Below, in pieces: positions 23,936 to 34,300 of a stretch of 64,000 nt of DNA (position 1 is the first letter of the stretch; every line of letters begins with the position of its first letter). The stretch is from NCBI GenBank assembly GCA_009599575.1, contig VWND01000017.1:62001-126000 (forward strand). Direction: 5' to 3'. The position numbers and the translations under genes are program-made. The notes below the pieces were generated by a model that made no database searches, was not told the DNA's origin, and was given only the letters and a program-made list of their open reading frames with translations. The stretch comes from Blumeriella jaapii. Taxonomy: Eukaryota > Ascomycota > Leotiomycetes > Helotiales > Drepanopezizaceae.

Positions 23936-24237
23936 TATTACAGCTAGCTTAAAAATAATCAAAAAAATAATATAAACCAAAAGGTACGTATATAAATTAA
24001 AAGAAAAACACCGAGCTAAAATGCTCGGGGTCGCGAATTTTATGTATAATAGGTTGCGCTTATGGGTCACGTGATTTAGCGCGAGGCCTAGTGGCCGAGA
24101 TGGTCCGTGCTCAAACCTTAATCTAACACCACCAGCATTCATACCACTGGCAACCATACCATTGGCAGCCATACCACTGGCAACTATACCACTGGCAGCC
24201 ATACCACTGGCAACTACCACTAGCCAGGATCGTAACA
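23936..24237 (-). repeat. D1 5' LTR (302 bp)
   Basis: Pairs with 11251-11567 but has five instead of six 15-bp units. Inner end mutated (tattacagctagcttaaaaa), outer end clean. TSD ATTAA follows at 24238. Confidence 0.92.
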
Positions 24238-24242
24238 ATTAA

Positions 24243-25570
24243 CGACGAAAATAAATTTTTAATCGATAATTACAAAACCGAAAATTTTTATTTAATCGTA
24301 TATTATTTAATTATTTTGTTTAAATTATCTAGCGTATTAAATTATTAATTTAAATTATTTAAAAACCAGGTTTTCGATTATATTTGAGCCGATAGGAAAT
24401 TATATAAAATAAAAAATAATATATATTAAAAACGCCTAGTAGTAAATAATAAAATTAATAAATTTTAAATTATAAAAAAAGCTTACGAAAAAATGGTTTA
24501 TAAAAAAGCTAAAGCCATTTATTACCGAATCAAAAATAATTTTTAATAAAAAAAATGTTTCGAAAATTGCAAAGCTTTCGTTAAAAATTGCATTTTTTAT
24601 TAAAAACGAAAGCTTAATCGAAAAAAAAACTTATTATATTCGACGTGGTTTTTTAAAATTTAAAAAAAAATTAATTTCGACGTTATACGCGTATCGATTA
24701 CCGACCGCGGATATATAAGCTTTGTATTCGCTATCGACGATTTTTTTAAATAGCTTAAAAAGCGACTTTTCCGAAACGCTATTTTCGAAGCTATAACGAT
24801 TTTTTTTTAAAAAAACGTTATATATCGATACGATTTGTTTAGCAAATTAAACGTCGATAATAAATTCGAAAACAAAAGCGTTATCGAAACTTTTATAAAA
24901 AAATACGGCATTTAGCGTATTTAAATTTCAGCTTATAATTCGAAAAGCAACGAATTCGTTAAACGAAGCTATAAAAATATTTTCGACGGCTTTTTAAAAA
25001 TTATTCGAAAAAGTTATAAACGTTAATCGCGGAAATTTTCGGAAATGCTTTTTGTTATACGCATATACATATACGCTTTTATTAAAATAATTTTATTTTT
25101 TATTTAATACGGCAAAAACGCTCGACTGCTTTTAAAAACAAAATGGCTTATATAAAAGCTTTATAACGTAATTAAAATAAAAACGAAAGCAAATTTATTA
25201 ACAATAAAATTTAAGCAATTAAATTACCGCGATTTAAATATAAAAAAAATAATTTAAAAAAAAAAAAATATAAAAAAGCAGTTAAAAAAATTTAAAATAA
25301 AATTAAAATTTTAAGAAAAACGCTAATTAAAAAGAAAAATTTAATTCTAATTTACGACGTTTAGCGCGTTATTAATAAATCGGCCGATATTAAACTTAAT
25401 TATAAATAGCTCGGATTTTACGAAATATACGAAGCCGAATTGGATAAAAGCTATTATAAGCTTATAAAACTCGATAAAACAAAATTAAAAAAAACGTTCG
25501 CCGCTAACCGGTTAAAACGATTTTACAAAAGGAATTAATAAATTTATTTTTTAGATTTTGATTTAAACAG
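24243..25570 (+). pseudogene. A2 integrase remnant (after D1)
   Basis: Continues from 11250. Contains the Cys-rich end (N-C-K-A-F-V-K-N-C near 24569-24595, last Cys of the finger lost), the core segment F-A-I-D-D-F-F near 24727-24750, an A-Y-N-S-K-S-N-E-F-V-K-R stretch near 24930-24965, and a GPY-type module with W-L-G-P-Y mutated to stop-L-G-F-Y (25407-25421). The end is Asp/Ser-rich (F-D-F-S-D-S-D-D-D-S-E). No chromodomain follows, unlike families B, D and E. Confidence 0.8.
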
Positions 25571-26360
25571 CGATTTCGATTTCAGCGATTCCGACGACGA
25601 TTCCGAACAAAACGATTATATTTTTTAAAAAAAAAAATCTTTTAAAAAAATTTGAAAATAACCGAACGATAATTCCGCTGCTAAAAATACAATTTAAATC
25701 GTGATTTTACCTATAACCGAAAAAAAGAAAAATGCTTATAAAATTGTTTACTAACTGTTTTATTATTTTTGTCGTTTATTGTTTTTTTTTTTATATATTA
25801 TTTTATTATTTTTGTTTTGCTTTGCTTATATATAATTTAATTATTTTGTTTTATATATATTATTTATTTTTAAAACTTTTTTTTATATTATTTAAAATAT
25901 TTACGATATTTTTCTTTGTTTAACTGTATTTTTGTTTATTAAAATAAAAGCTTTGTATATATTTGAGCCGTATATTTAATACATTTATATTATTCGTATA
26001 TTTTACGAAACTATTTTTTATATATTTTATTATTTGCTGCTTTTTGTATTATTTATTTTTTTTGTTGTTTTAAACGGATGCCTGCTTAAATAATTATAAT
26101 TTATTAAAAAAATAGCATGCGGATTTCCGTAATTTTTAAATACAAATATTTTATAATCCTCGTATTTTTTTTCAATTATTTTTTAATAAATATAATATAT
26201 TTTTTTAATTGACAAATTTATCGATATTATATCGTTTTTTAAATAAAGCGTTGCTAAATCTAGCAAATTTATTTTGAATTTACTTTGAAACGGAATTATT
26301 ATACGTAATTTTTCCGAATTTAAGCAAATATATAATACCGTTATTTTAAATTAATAAGCT
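25571..26360 (+). other. A2 post-integrase T-rich stretch
   Basis: Extremely T-rich segment matching A1 33650-34300. A short open frame at 25732-25920 looks like a membrane protein only because Pro, Ser, Thr and Leu codons have been turned to Phe, Ile and Leu; A1 keeps a few more of the original residues. I see no recognisable domain. It may be an untranslated spacer or the tail of pol. Confidence 0.4.
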
Positions 26361-29300
26361 GCTTTTGTAAAAACATTTATAAAACAATTTAATATAATAA
26401 TTAAAAACGTTAACGAATTTTTTTTCGATTACAAAAGCTTTATTAAAATTAAATTCGTTCGCAAAAGCTTTAATTACGATAAATTTCTGTTAAATTACGA
26501 TAACGTTTTAAAAGCTTTCGCCGAAACAAAAAAAGCTCGAAATAATAAAAAAAAAAAAAAAATCGAGTTTTGCGCTTTTTGTTAAATCAACGAAAAAAAA
26601 ATATTTAAAAATACGTTTTTAGCAAAATCATCGGTATTATTTTACTTCGGCATTTCGTTCGCTTTTTCGAAATTATTATTTTTACGAAAAAAAAAGTTTG
26701 AATATTAAACGCTTATATTTTTAAAACGCAAGTTTTAAAAGCTAATAATTTAAAAATCCGTAAATTTACAAGCTTTTTTACAGCCGTCTGCAAACTGGTC
26801 GACGATATTATACAATTACTAAAAAAAATTTTAATCGATTGCGAAATTTCAAATTTAACTTTTTTTTAAAGCAAAAAATTAAACGTCGCTAAATGCGGCA
26901 TTTTTATACCGAAAAAAAAAACGATATTATTCCGATATTTTAAATTTACGATAACGAAAAAAACGAAAAAACTAATATTATTTTCGTTTAATTCGAAAAA
27001 ATATACGCGGTAATAATTAATATTTTTAAAACAGCTAAAACAATTCGGCGATTTTTATTTTTAACGATCGAAAACAAATCCGAAAACGAAATCAAAAACG
27101 TAATAGCAAATAATCGATTATTCGAATATAAAAATTTATTATATTTATAAAAACGATTCCGAAAAAAATAAAAACAAAAAACGTAAAAAAGCGCGCCGAT
27201 ATTTCCGAAATTTTTTTTGTTCGGAAAAAAAACCATTCGCGTCGCTAGCAAAAAAAGCATCGCGAATAAAAACAGCCGGAAATCGACGCCGAATTATAAC
27301 TTTTAAATTAATTAACAGAAAACGCGACGATTTTACAAAATTAAATTTAAAAAATTTTAATATTTCGAAAAAAAAAAACTTAAACGATTTTAAATTTAAC
27401 TTTTCGAAATTAAATACGCAAATATTAAAAACGCTTGCTACGTTTAAAAACGTCGTATTATTACCGCTAATATTTTAAATTTTAATAAAAGTATTTAAAA
27501 TCTCGATTATTATACGATTCGACCGAAAAAGCTTAAAAAAAAATATCGAAATTATCGCGGAAAAAATTATATAAAAAATATAAAATCAAATTATTTTATT
27601 TAAAACTTTCGCTTTCGACGACGTAACGATTTAAAAGTTTTACTTCGATATTTTTATACAAAAATCAAATAAATCCGTTAGCTTTTTTTTTTGTTTCGAA
27701 CGAAAATTAAATTAAGTTTTTTTCGGAAAATTGCAAATATAATATATTAAAGCAAATAAAAAAGACTTTTGAAAATAATAATTCGTTTTTGCTCGAGCTT
27801 TTTTTCGCTAAAAAACTCCGATTTTTTAATTTCGTTTTTACAAGTAACGTTAACGTTAAAAAAAACGGCAAATTCTGTTATTTTTATATACGCTGTTACG
27901 CGGCGTATTACGATTTAATTACAAAAAAAATCGATATTATCGGCTTCGCTAATCGATTCGCTATTATTAAAAATTCGAATTACGACGTGTTCGAAATTGA
28001 TTTTAATAATTAATTTATATTTCGACGAAAAATTGCGAAAATTATTAAAGCGCGTATTAAAGCTTATTTAAAATACGCAAATTTTAAAACAAATCCTAAA
28101 GTTTTTAACGCGACTATAAAGCTCGACTAAAATAAAAAAAAATAAAAGCAACGAGTATTTCTAAAAGCCGACTTTTTTAATTTTTCGACCGAAATATATT
28201 TTAAAATTTATTTGAATTAAGCTGCGAATTCGTTAATTATATAAAATCGTATAACGAAAAAAACAAATCACTGCTGTATTTTATAAAAAAAAAATTATAT
28301 ATAAATATTATTTTCGATTAATTAAAACCCAAAAAACGCTTATAATTTTCTTCGCTAATATATTTTACAATTTTATTTAATAAACTTTCAAAATGCATTT
28401 CGGCTTTTATTTCGCTGTTTTTATTATTCGAAACTTTGGAAACTGCTGCTTCGTGGCATATTTTAACGTTCCGATTACTTTAGGTTTCGCTGGTTCCGAC
28501 CGTATTACAATTATAAAATTCGATATCGCCGATTTTCAAAAAAAGGAAAAAATCGAAAACTTTATCGACGCTACTTTCGATTATTACGTTTTGCTTGCAT
28601 TCGTATACAATTCGAAAATAATCGAAGCTTATTTGCAATTATACTACGATATTAAGCTAATTAAAACCATTTAAAAAAATTTAGCTTTTTTGTATTTTAG
28701 CGCGTTTAAAACAATAGTTTTAGCTATTTTATCGGATTACAAAACCGAAAGCTACAAAATAAAAAATAAAATAACTTTTATCAACTTTTCGATTAAACAA
28801 AAAGTTTTCGTCAAATTCAGAACCCAAAAAACCGACGGCGCGATATTAATTTATTCGAATAATTATACGGCGCAAAAATATAAAAATCATTTCGAAAACG
28901 ACGCTTCGATAAATAATCTGATATTATTTGTTTTACGACGAAAACAATTATAACATTTTCGGTAATTTCGATTGCAAACGATTATTTCCGAATTATTTCG
29001 TAAAATAGTTTTTTTTATAACTTTCGAAGCTTTTTCAAAAGCATTCGTCGGTAAATAACCGTAATCCGATCTATTAGTTTTACGCGAAGCAAAAGCGTTA
29101 ATCGGTTTTAATTATAACGAACTAATCGATTATTTTTACGATTTTAATATAAGATTTTTCAGCGCTTTTTGTAAAGCATAGAACCACGTTCAAAAGCTGG
29201 AATTTATTATTTACGAAAAAATTACGAAAAAAAGTCGTAAAAAGTATTCGTCGCGGCGATATTTAACGATATTATCGACGAAAAAGCTATTAACGTTCGT

Positions 29301-29440
29301 AGATTTAAACGATATTTCGATTGATATTTTATCGAGCTATTTTTTAAAAAAGCAAAATAAACAAAATGATTTAAACGATAAGCGAAACGCTATTTTTTCG
29401 CAAAAGCCAATAGCAAAAAGACCAAAAACGAATTAAAAAT
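26361..29440 (+). pseudogene. A2 post-integrase coding region, unrecognised
   Basis: About 3 kb between integrase and 3' LTR with sustained plus-strand coding, conserved in A1. Block 1 from 26361 (INVN-like, F-D-Y-K-S-F, then F-N-Y-D-K-F-L-L-N-Y-D). Block 2 at 27789-28010 (KLRFFNFVF, FCYFYIRCYAAYYDLITKK, IIGFANRFAIIKNSNYDVFE). Block 3 from about 28340 to 29420 in one frame, interrupted by stops that replace Gln or Trp codons (28672 is CAG in A1), with ITIIKFDIADF, IIEAYLQLYYDIKLIKTI and FINFSIKQKVFVKF. I do not recognise any of these. It could be an extra retroelement protein; an env role cannot be claimed. Confidence 0.45.
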
Positions 29441-29581
29441 TCGAAAAAATATAAAACTAAAAAGTTCGGTTTTTAATTAATTGGTTTTTAAATTATATAA
29501 AATAAACTAAATTACATTTATTAAAATTATGTTTTTTTTAGTCGTAATTAAAAACGATTACGTATATTATTTAAAACAGAA

Positions 29582-29850
29582 TATAAAACGGTAATACTTT
29601 GTATTAATAAAAGTTGGTAGTTTTAATTATAATCGAAGCATGGACCCTTTCGAAACCTTTTGCCATTAATTACTTTTAACAAATATAAAAGCAAAGCATT
29701 TTTTTAAATAGTACCACAAATACGCAGTCCAATTTATATTTTCATTTTTTTTTTCTTTTTTTTTTTTTCAGTTTTTTCTAGGGATTCCCTGGGCTATTTT
29801 ACCCACCGACATATGGCCGTATCAGTCTGGTTTTCCTACCTACTTTTACA
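29582..29850 (+). repeat. A2 3' LTR (269 bp)
   Basis: Inner (left) end mutated to TATAAAACGGTAATAC; outer (right) end clean (cagtctggttttcctacc). Followed at 29851 by CCAT, the second TSD copy, and then by the A1 RT. Confidence 0.93.
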
Positions 29851-29854
29851 CCAT

Positions 29855-30340
29855 TAATTTAATCGCTTAATTCGTAAAAATCGTATATAAAATTTTTATA
29901 ATTTGCATTTTTAATATTATTTTTTTTACGTTAACGACGTCGAAATAAAAAACTTTAAATTATATTATAATAATAAATTTTTTTTTTTTAAATTCGACGC
30001 TATATAATAAAACATATTTAAAACATCGACAAAATTATAATCTGCTTCGAAAAAGCTAAGGCTATTATTAGCTTTCGATTAAAATTCTGCATATCCGAAA
30101 TAAATATTATTAGTTATATAACTAATAGCGCTGGCCGTTATTTTTAACGGAAAAAAATTAAAAAAATCTGCGAATAAAAAAAATATAAAAATATTACCGA
30201 AGCTAAAGCTTTTATTAAAATTATAATTTATTATCGCAATTAAATCAAAAACTTTTTTTAAAAAACTATATTTATTTACGTTACGATAAAAAAAAAATCG
30301 ATTTCGTTTAAAAAAAAAAAAAAAGTAAAATTATAAAAAT
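29855..30340 (+). pseudogene. A1 reverse transcriptase, palm to thumb
   Basis: Continues the RT cut at 5550. Y-V-N-D with Asn codon 29933-29935 and Asp 29936-29938. Then segments IICFEKAKAIISFRLKFCIS and ISYITNSAGRYF lead to the RNase H. Stops and frame shifts in A runs. Confidence 0.85.
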
Positions 30341-30860
30341 TCTTAAAAACGATTTTTTATCGGTTTTATCGTTTATGCGAATCGATTATAGCCCAAACGC
30401 AAAAGAAATCATTCTGATTATCGACGCTAATATTTTCGGTTAAAAAACTGTATTATAATAAATCGACGAAAATAAAAAACGGCATTTTTTACGATTCGAA
30501 AGCGGTTTATAATTTTTCGCGAAAATACGCTACGATGCTACTAAACGGAAATATCGAAACGTTTTTAAAATAATAAAAAAAATAAAAAGCGAATTATACG
30601 ACGTATATTTTATTTTAAAAACAAACGCTAAAATTTTTGTCGATCAGCTAAATAAAAAAGCTAATAATTTATTAAAAACGCTCGTTATTAATTAAATAAC
30701 TTAAATGCGATTTATAAATTTCGAAATTAAACATATTAAAAAAATAATTAATATAACGGCGGACGGCCTTTTCAAACGAAAACGTTTTTATTCGTTTAAT
30801 TTCGTTAAATAAAGCGAATAAAATATCGACGAATAAATCGCTAACGAAATCGGCTGCTTC
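30341..30860 (+). pseudogene. A1 RNase H remnant
   Basis: Same elements as A2 10570-11090 (L-I-I-D-A-N-I-F-G, F-E-S-G-L, Y-F-I-L-K-T-N-A-K). The first catalytic Asp is retained in GTC/GAC-G context; the T-D-A Asp has become Asn. Confidence 0.75.
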
Positions 30861-31492
30861 GTTATTTACGCTTTAAATTTTACAAAGCCGAAATTATTCG
30901 CGTTGCTATTTCGATTGGCATCGCGAATAAAAAATATTAATTTTCGAACCGAAAAAACATTCGCGTTATTATTTCGGCTAGCATCGCGAATAAATTTAGC
31001 CGAAAACGATCGGAATAAACCGATTAACGACGAAAATAAACTTTTAATCGATAATTACAAAACCGAAGATTTTTATTTAATCGTATATTATTTAAATATT
31101 TTATTTAAATTATTTAATATGCTAAACTATCAGTTTAAATTATTTAAAAACCAAGCTTTCGATTATATTTTAGCCGATAAAGCTATATAAAATAAAAAAT
31201 AATATATATTAAAAACGCTTAGTAATAAATAACAAAACCGATAAATTTTAAATTATAAAAAAAGCTTACGAAAAAATATTTTATAAAAAAGCTGAAATTA
31301 TTTATTACCGAATTAAAAACGATTTTTAATAAAAAGAATATTTCGAAAACTGCAAAGCTTTTGTTAAAAGCTGCATTTTTTGCTAAAAACGAAAGCTTGG
31401 CCGAAAAAAAAACCTATTATATCCGACGTAGTTTTTTAAAATCTAAAAAAAAATTAATTTCGACGTTATACGCGTATCGATTACCGACCGCG
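30861..31492 (+). pseudogene. A1 integrase, N-terminal part (before C1)
   Basis: 30903-31187 gives LFRLASRIKNINFRTEKTFA, a second LFRLASR, then N-D-E-N-K-L-L-I-D-N-Y. The zinc-binding end reads N-C-K-A-F-V-K-S-C-I-F-C (Cys codons from 31351, 31372 and 31381). Cut by C1 after CCGCG (31488-31492). Confidence 0.78.
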
Positions 31493-31726
31493 TGTTACGA
31501 TCCTACCAGTGGTATAGCTACCAGTGGTATAGCTGCCAGTGGTATAGGTGCCAGTGGTATGATTGCCAGTGGTGGGATTAAGGTTTGCGCACGGACCCCT
31601 ACCAACCTGTATTTAATAGTTCAGAGCTCCCGTTTACCTTAGAGCTCTTCACCTTAGTATTCAACGTACACGCGTATCTTTCGGCCCATATCATTCACCA
31701 TGATCACCCTTAAGCCAGCTGTCACA
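31493..31726 (+). repeat. C1 5' LTR (234 bp)
   Basis: TGTTACGATCC ... AGCTGTCACA with about five 15-bp units of the ACCAGTGGTATAGCT type at its start. Confidence 0.95.
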
Positions 31727-31882
31727 TAATACTAAGGTCAAACAACCAAACCAGCTTTTGGCCTCTTCCATTTCAGCCTTCCGACGACCCCGCCTTTGCT
31801 TTCAAACTTGCGGAGTTTCAACACATCGGCCTGCCTCCTCGCAACCCTCGAAATCGACCTAGCCCAAGACCTCACTTCAATT

Positions 31883-31971
31883 AGCTTGCATCTTGACTGC
31901 TACCAGAGCTTGCACCTTGACTGCTACCAGAGCTTGCACCTTGACTGCTACCAGAGCTTGCACCTAACTGC
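31883..31971 (+). repeat. C1 24-bp tandem repeat
   Basis: Three exact-length units starting AGCTTGCA at 31883, 31907 and 31931 (each ending GACTGCTACCAG), then a partial unit. The open frame across it (31796-32017) repeats L-H-L-D-C-Y-Q-S and is explained by the repeat. Confidence 0.92.
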
Positions 31972-32129
31972 ATACCATTTAATACAATTCGACCTTTTCG
32001 CTGAGCCTGTCGATCTATGAGCTCGCACCTTACTGCTACACAAAGCTTGCACCTAACTGCATACCTTTTAATACGATTCGACCTTTTCGCCTGTCGATCT
32101 ACCAGAGCTTGCACCTAACTGCATACAAT

Positions 32130-32358
32130 AGCTGGCAACTTACGCCTGCCTTTGCGACAAGATGGCTGGCAACCTACGCCTGCCTATACGATTAAAACGG
32201 CTGGCAACCTACCCCTGCCTATGCGATAAAACGGCTGGCAACCTACCTCTGCCTATGCGATAAAACGGCTGGCAACCTACTTCTGCTTATACGACAAAAC
32301 GGCTGGCAACCTACTTCTGCTTATGCGATAAAATGGCTGGCAACCTACGTCTGCCTGA
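32130..32358 (+). repeat. C1 35-bp tandem repeat (about seven units)
   Basis: Units start GGCTGGCAAC and contain CTGCCTATGCGATAAAAC, varying by a few bases. C2 has the same array at 42991-43150 with about five units. It lies just before the polypurine tract in both copies. Confidence 0.92.
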
Positions 32359-32423
32359 TGGGTTGAAAATATGGAAGGAAATACGGGTTGGGTTCTACGG
32401 CTTCAGATCTGGGGACCAGTTCT

Positions 32424-32440
32424 TCAAAAGGGGGGGGTAG
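32424..32440 (+). promoter_or_regulatory. C1 polypurine tract
   Basis: AAAAGGGGGGGG followed by TAG directly before the right LTR. Such a tract primes plus-strand DNA synthesis in LTR elements. It also fixes the orientation of the TGTTACGATCC-type LTRs as plus here and therefore minus for D1. Confidence 0.75.
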
Positions 32441-32674
32441 TGTTACGATCCTACCAATGGTATAGCTACCAGTGGTATAGCTGTCAGTGGTATAGGTGCC
32501 AGTGGTATGATTGCCAGTGGTGGGATTAAGGTTTGCGCACGGACCCCTACCAACCTGTATTTAATAGTTCAGAGCTCCCGTTTACCTTAGAGCTCTTCAC
32601 CTTAGTATTCAACGTACACGCGTATCTTTCGGCCCATATCATTCACCATGATCACCCTTAAGCCAGCTGTCACA
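32441..32674 (+). repeat. C1 3' LTR (234 bp)
   Basis: Same length as and almost identical to the 5' LTR; the two visible differences are both transitions. Confidence 0.95.
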
Positions 32675-32679
32675 CCGCG

Positions 32680-33645
32680 AATATACGTATTTCGTATTCG
32701 TTATCGACGATTTGTTTAAATAGCTTAAAAAAAAACCTTTTCGAAACGTTATTTCCGAAATTATAACGACTTTTTTTTTAAAAAAATTATATATCGATAC
32801 GATTTGTTTAGCAAATTAAACGTCGATAATAAATCCGAAAACAAAAGCGTTATCGAAACTTTTACAAAAAAATACGGTATTTAGCGTATTTAAATCTTAA
32901 TTTACAATTCGAAAAGCAACGGATCCGTTAAACGAAGCTACAAAAATATTTTCGACGGCTTTTTAAAAGCTATTCGAAAAAATTATAAGCATTGGTCGCG
33001 GAAATTTTCGAAAATGCTTTTTGCTATACGTATATATATATACGCTTTTATTAAAATAATTTTATTTTTTATTTAATATAGTAAAAACGCTCGATTGCTT
33101 TTAAAAATAAAATGGCTTATATAAAAGTTTTATAACGTAGTTAAAATAAAAACGAAAGCAGATTTATTAATAATAAAATTTAAACAGCTAGATTATCGCG
33201 ATATAAATATAAAAAAAAAAATTTTTAAAAAAAAAGTATAGGAAAATGGTTAAAAAAGTCTGGAATAAAACCAAAGTTTTAAAAAAAACGCTAATTAAAA
33301 AAGGAAATCTGATTTTGATTTACGACGTTTAGCGCGCTATTAATAAATCGGCCGATATTAAACTTGATTATAAATGGCTCGGACCCTACGAAATATGCGA
33401 GGCCGAGTTAAATAAAGGCTATTATAAGCTCACGGAATTCGATAAAATAAAACTGAAGGGAACGTTCGCCGCCAATCGATTAAAACGATTTTACAGAAGG
33501 AATCAGCAAGTCTACCTCCTAGATTCTGATTCAGACAGCGACTCCGACCAAAGCGACTATACTTCTGAAAAAAAAAACCTTCTAAAAAGGTTTGAAAACA
33601 ACCGAACGATAACCCCGCTGCTAAAAGCATAATTCAAATCGTGAT
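32680..33645 (+). pseudogene. A1 integrase, catalytic core and C-terminal part
   Basis: Starts just before the first catalytic Asp pair F-V-I-D-D-L-F (32706-32711, both kept, both in CpG). The C-terminal GPY module is unusually clean: W-L-G-P-Y-E-I-C (33375-33398), then G-T-F-A-A-N-R-L-K-R-F-Y-R-R-N (33460-33504) and an acidic S-D-S-D-S-D tail. It ends near 33645 with no chromodomain. The acidic tail is shorter than that of A2. Confidence 0.85.
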
Positions 33646-34300
33646 TCCATTTATAACCGAAAAAAAAAGATGCATACAAGATTGTTTACTAACTGTTCTA
33701 CTGTTTTTATTATTTATTGTTTTTTTTTTATATACTATTTTATTATTTTTATTTTGCTTTGCTTATATACAATTTAATTATTCTGTTTTATATATACTGA
33801 TTATTTTTGAAACTTTTTTTTATATTATTTAAGATATTTACTATATTTTTCTTTGTTTAACTGTAGTTTTGTTTACTAAAACAAAAGTTTTATATATATT
33901 TAAGCCGTATATCTGATATATTTATATTATTCGCACGTTTTACGAAAATTATTTTTTATACATTTTATTATTTGCTATTTTTTGTATTATTTATTTTTTT
34001 CGTTGTTTTAAACGAATGCCTGCCTAAACAATTATAATTTATTAAAAAAATAGCATACGAATTTCCGTAACTTTTAAATACAAATATTTTATAATTCTCG
34101 TATTTTTTTTAATACTTTTTAACAAATATAATATATTTTTTTAATTAATAAACTTATCGATATTATATCGTTTTTTAAGCAAAGCGTTGCTAAATTTAGC
34201 AAACTTATTTTTAATTTACTTTAAAACGAAATTATTATACGTAACTTTTCCGAATTTAAGCAAATATATAATGCCGCTATTTTAAATTAATAAATAATTT
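33646..34300 (+). other. A1 post-integrase T-rich stretch
   Basis: Counterpart of A2 25571-26360. Contains a 63-codon open stretch with Phe/Leu/Ile runs that I attribute to mutation of Ser, Pro and Thr codons. No recognised domain. Confidence 0.4.

Larger units (their letters stand above)
11251..24237 (-). mobile_element. D1: family D chromodomain LTR retrotransposon in A2
   Basis: Complete element on the minus strand, 11251-14910 plus 21393-24237, about 6.5 kb without E1. TSD ATTAA at 11246-11250 and 24238-24242; the empty site is readable in A1, A3 and A4. On the minus strand the order is LTR, leader, gag with zinc knuckle, protease, RT, RNase H, integrase with D-35-E spacing, chromodomain and LTR. 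Confidence 0.92.
5551..29850 (+). mobile_element. A2: family A element inserted in A1
   Basis: Complete apart from its own insertion D1: 5551-11250 plus 24243-29850, about 11.3 kb. Both LTRs are present, with 4-bp TSD CCAT. The empty site is visible in A2 itself, A3 and A4, where the sequence runs through this RT position without a break. It carries the full family A layout and is broken everywhere by RIP-type changes. Confidence 0.9.
31493..32674 (+). mobile_element. C1: family C non-autonomous LTR element (TRIM-like)
   Basis: 1182 bp with two 234-bp LTRs that differ at two sites on reading (an A for G and a T for C in the right LTR). TSD CCGCG at 31488-31492 and 32675-32679; A2 shows the empty site at 24706-24712. 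The 714-bp interior has no gag or pol, only tandem repeats, a possible primer site and a polypurine tract. Its LTR ends match family D, and the related C2 shares the D leader, so family D enzymes are its likely helpers. The sequence is C-rich and nearly free of RIP-type mutation, unlike all surrounding elements. Confidence 0.92.

Noticed and set aside
25732..25923. Membrane protein of 63 residues after A2 integrase
   Set aside because: A1 at the same place shows more varied residues; hydrophobicity follows from C-to-T change of Ser, Pro and Thr codons.
31796..32020. 74-codon frame in C1
   Set aside because: Half of it is the translated 24-bp tandem repeat; C2 has no equivalent.
31493..32674. 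CRISPR-like repeats
   Set aside because: Repeats are directly adjacent tandem units with no unique spacers, in a fungal retroelement.
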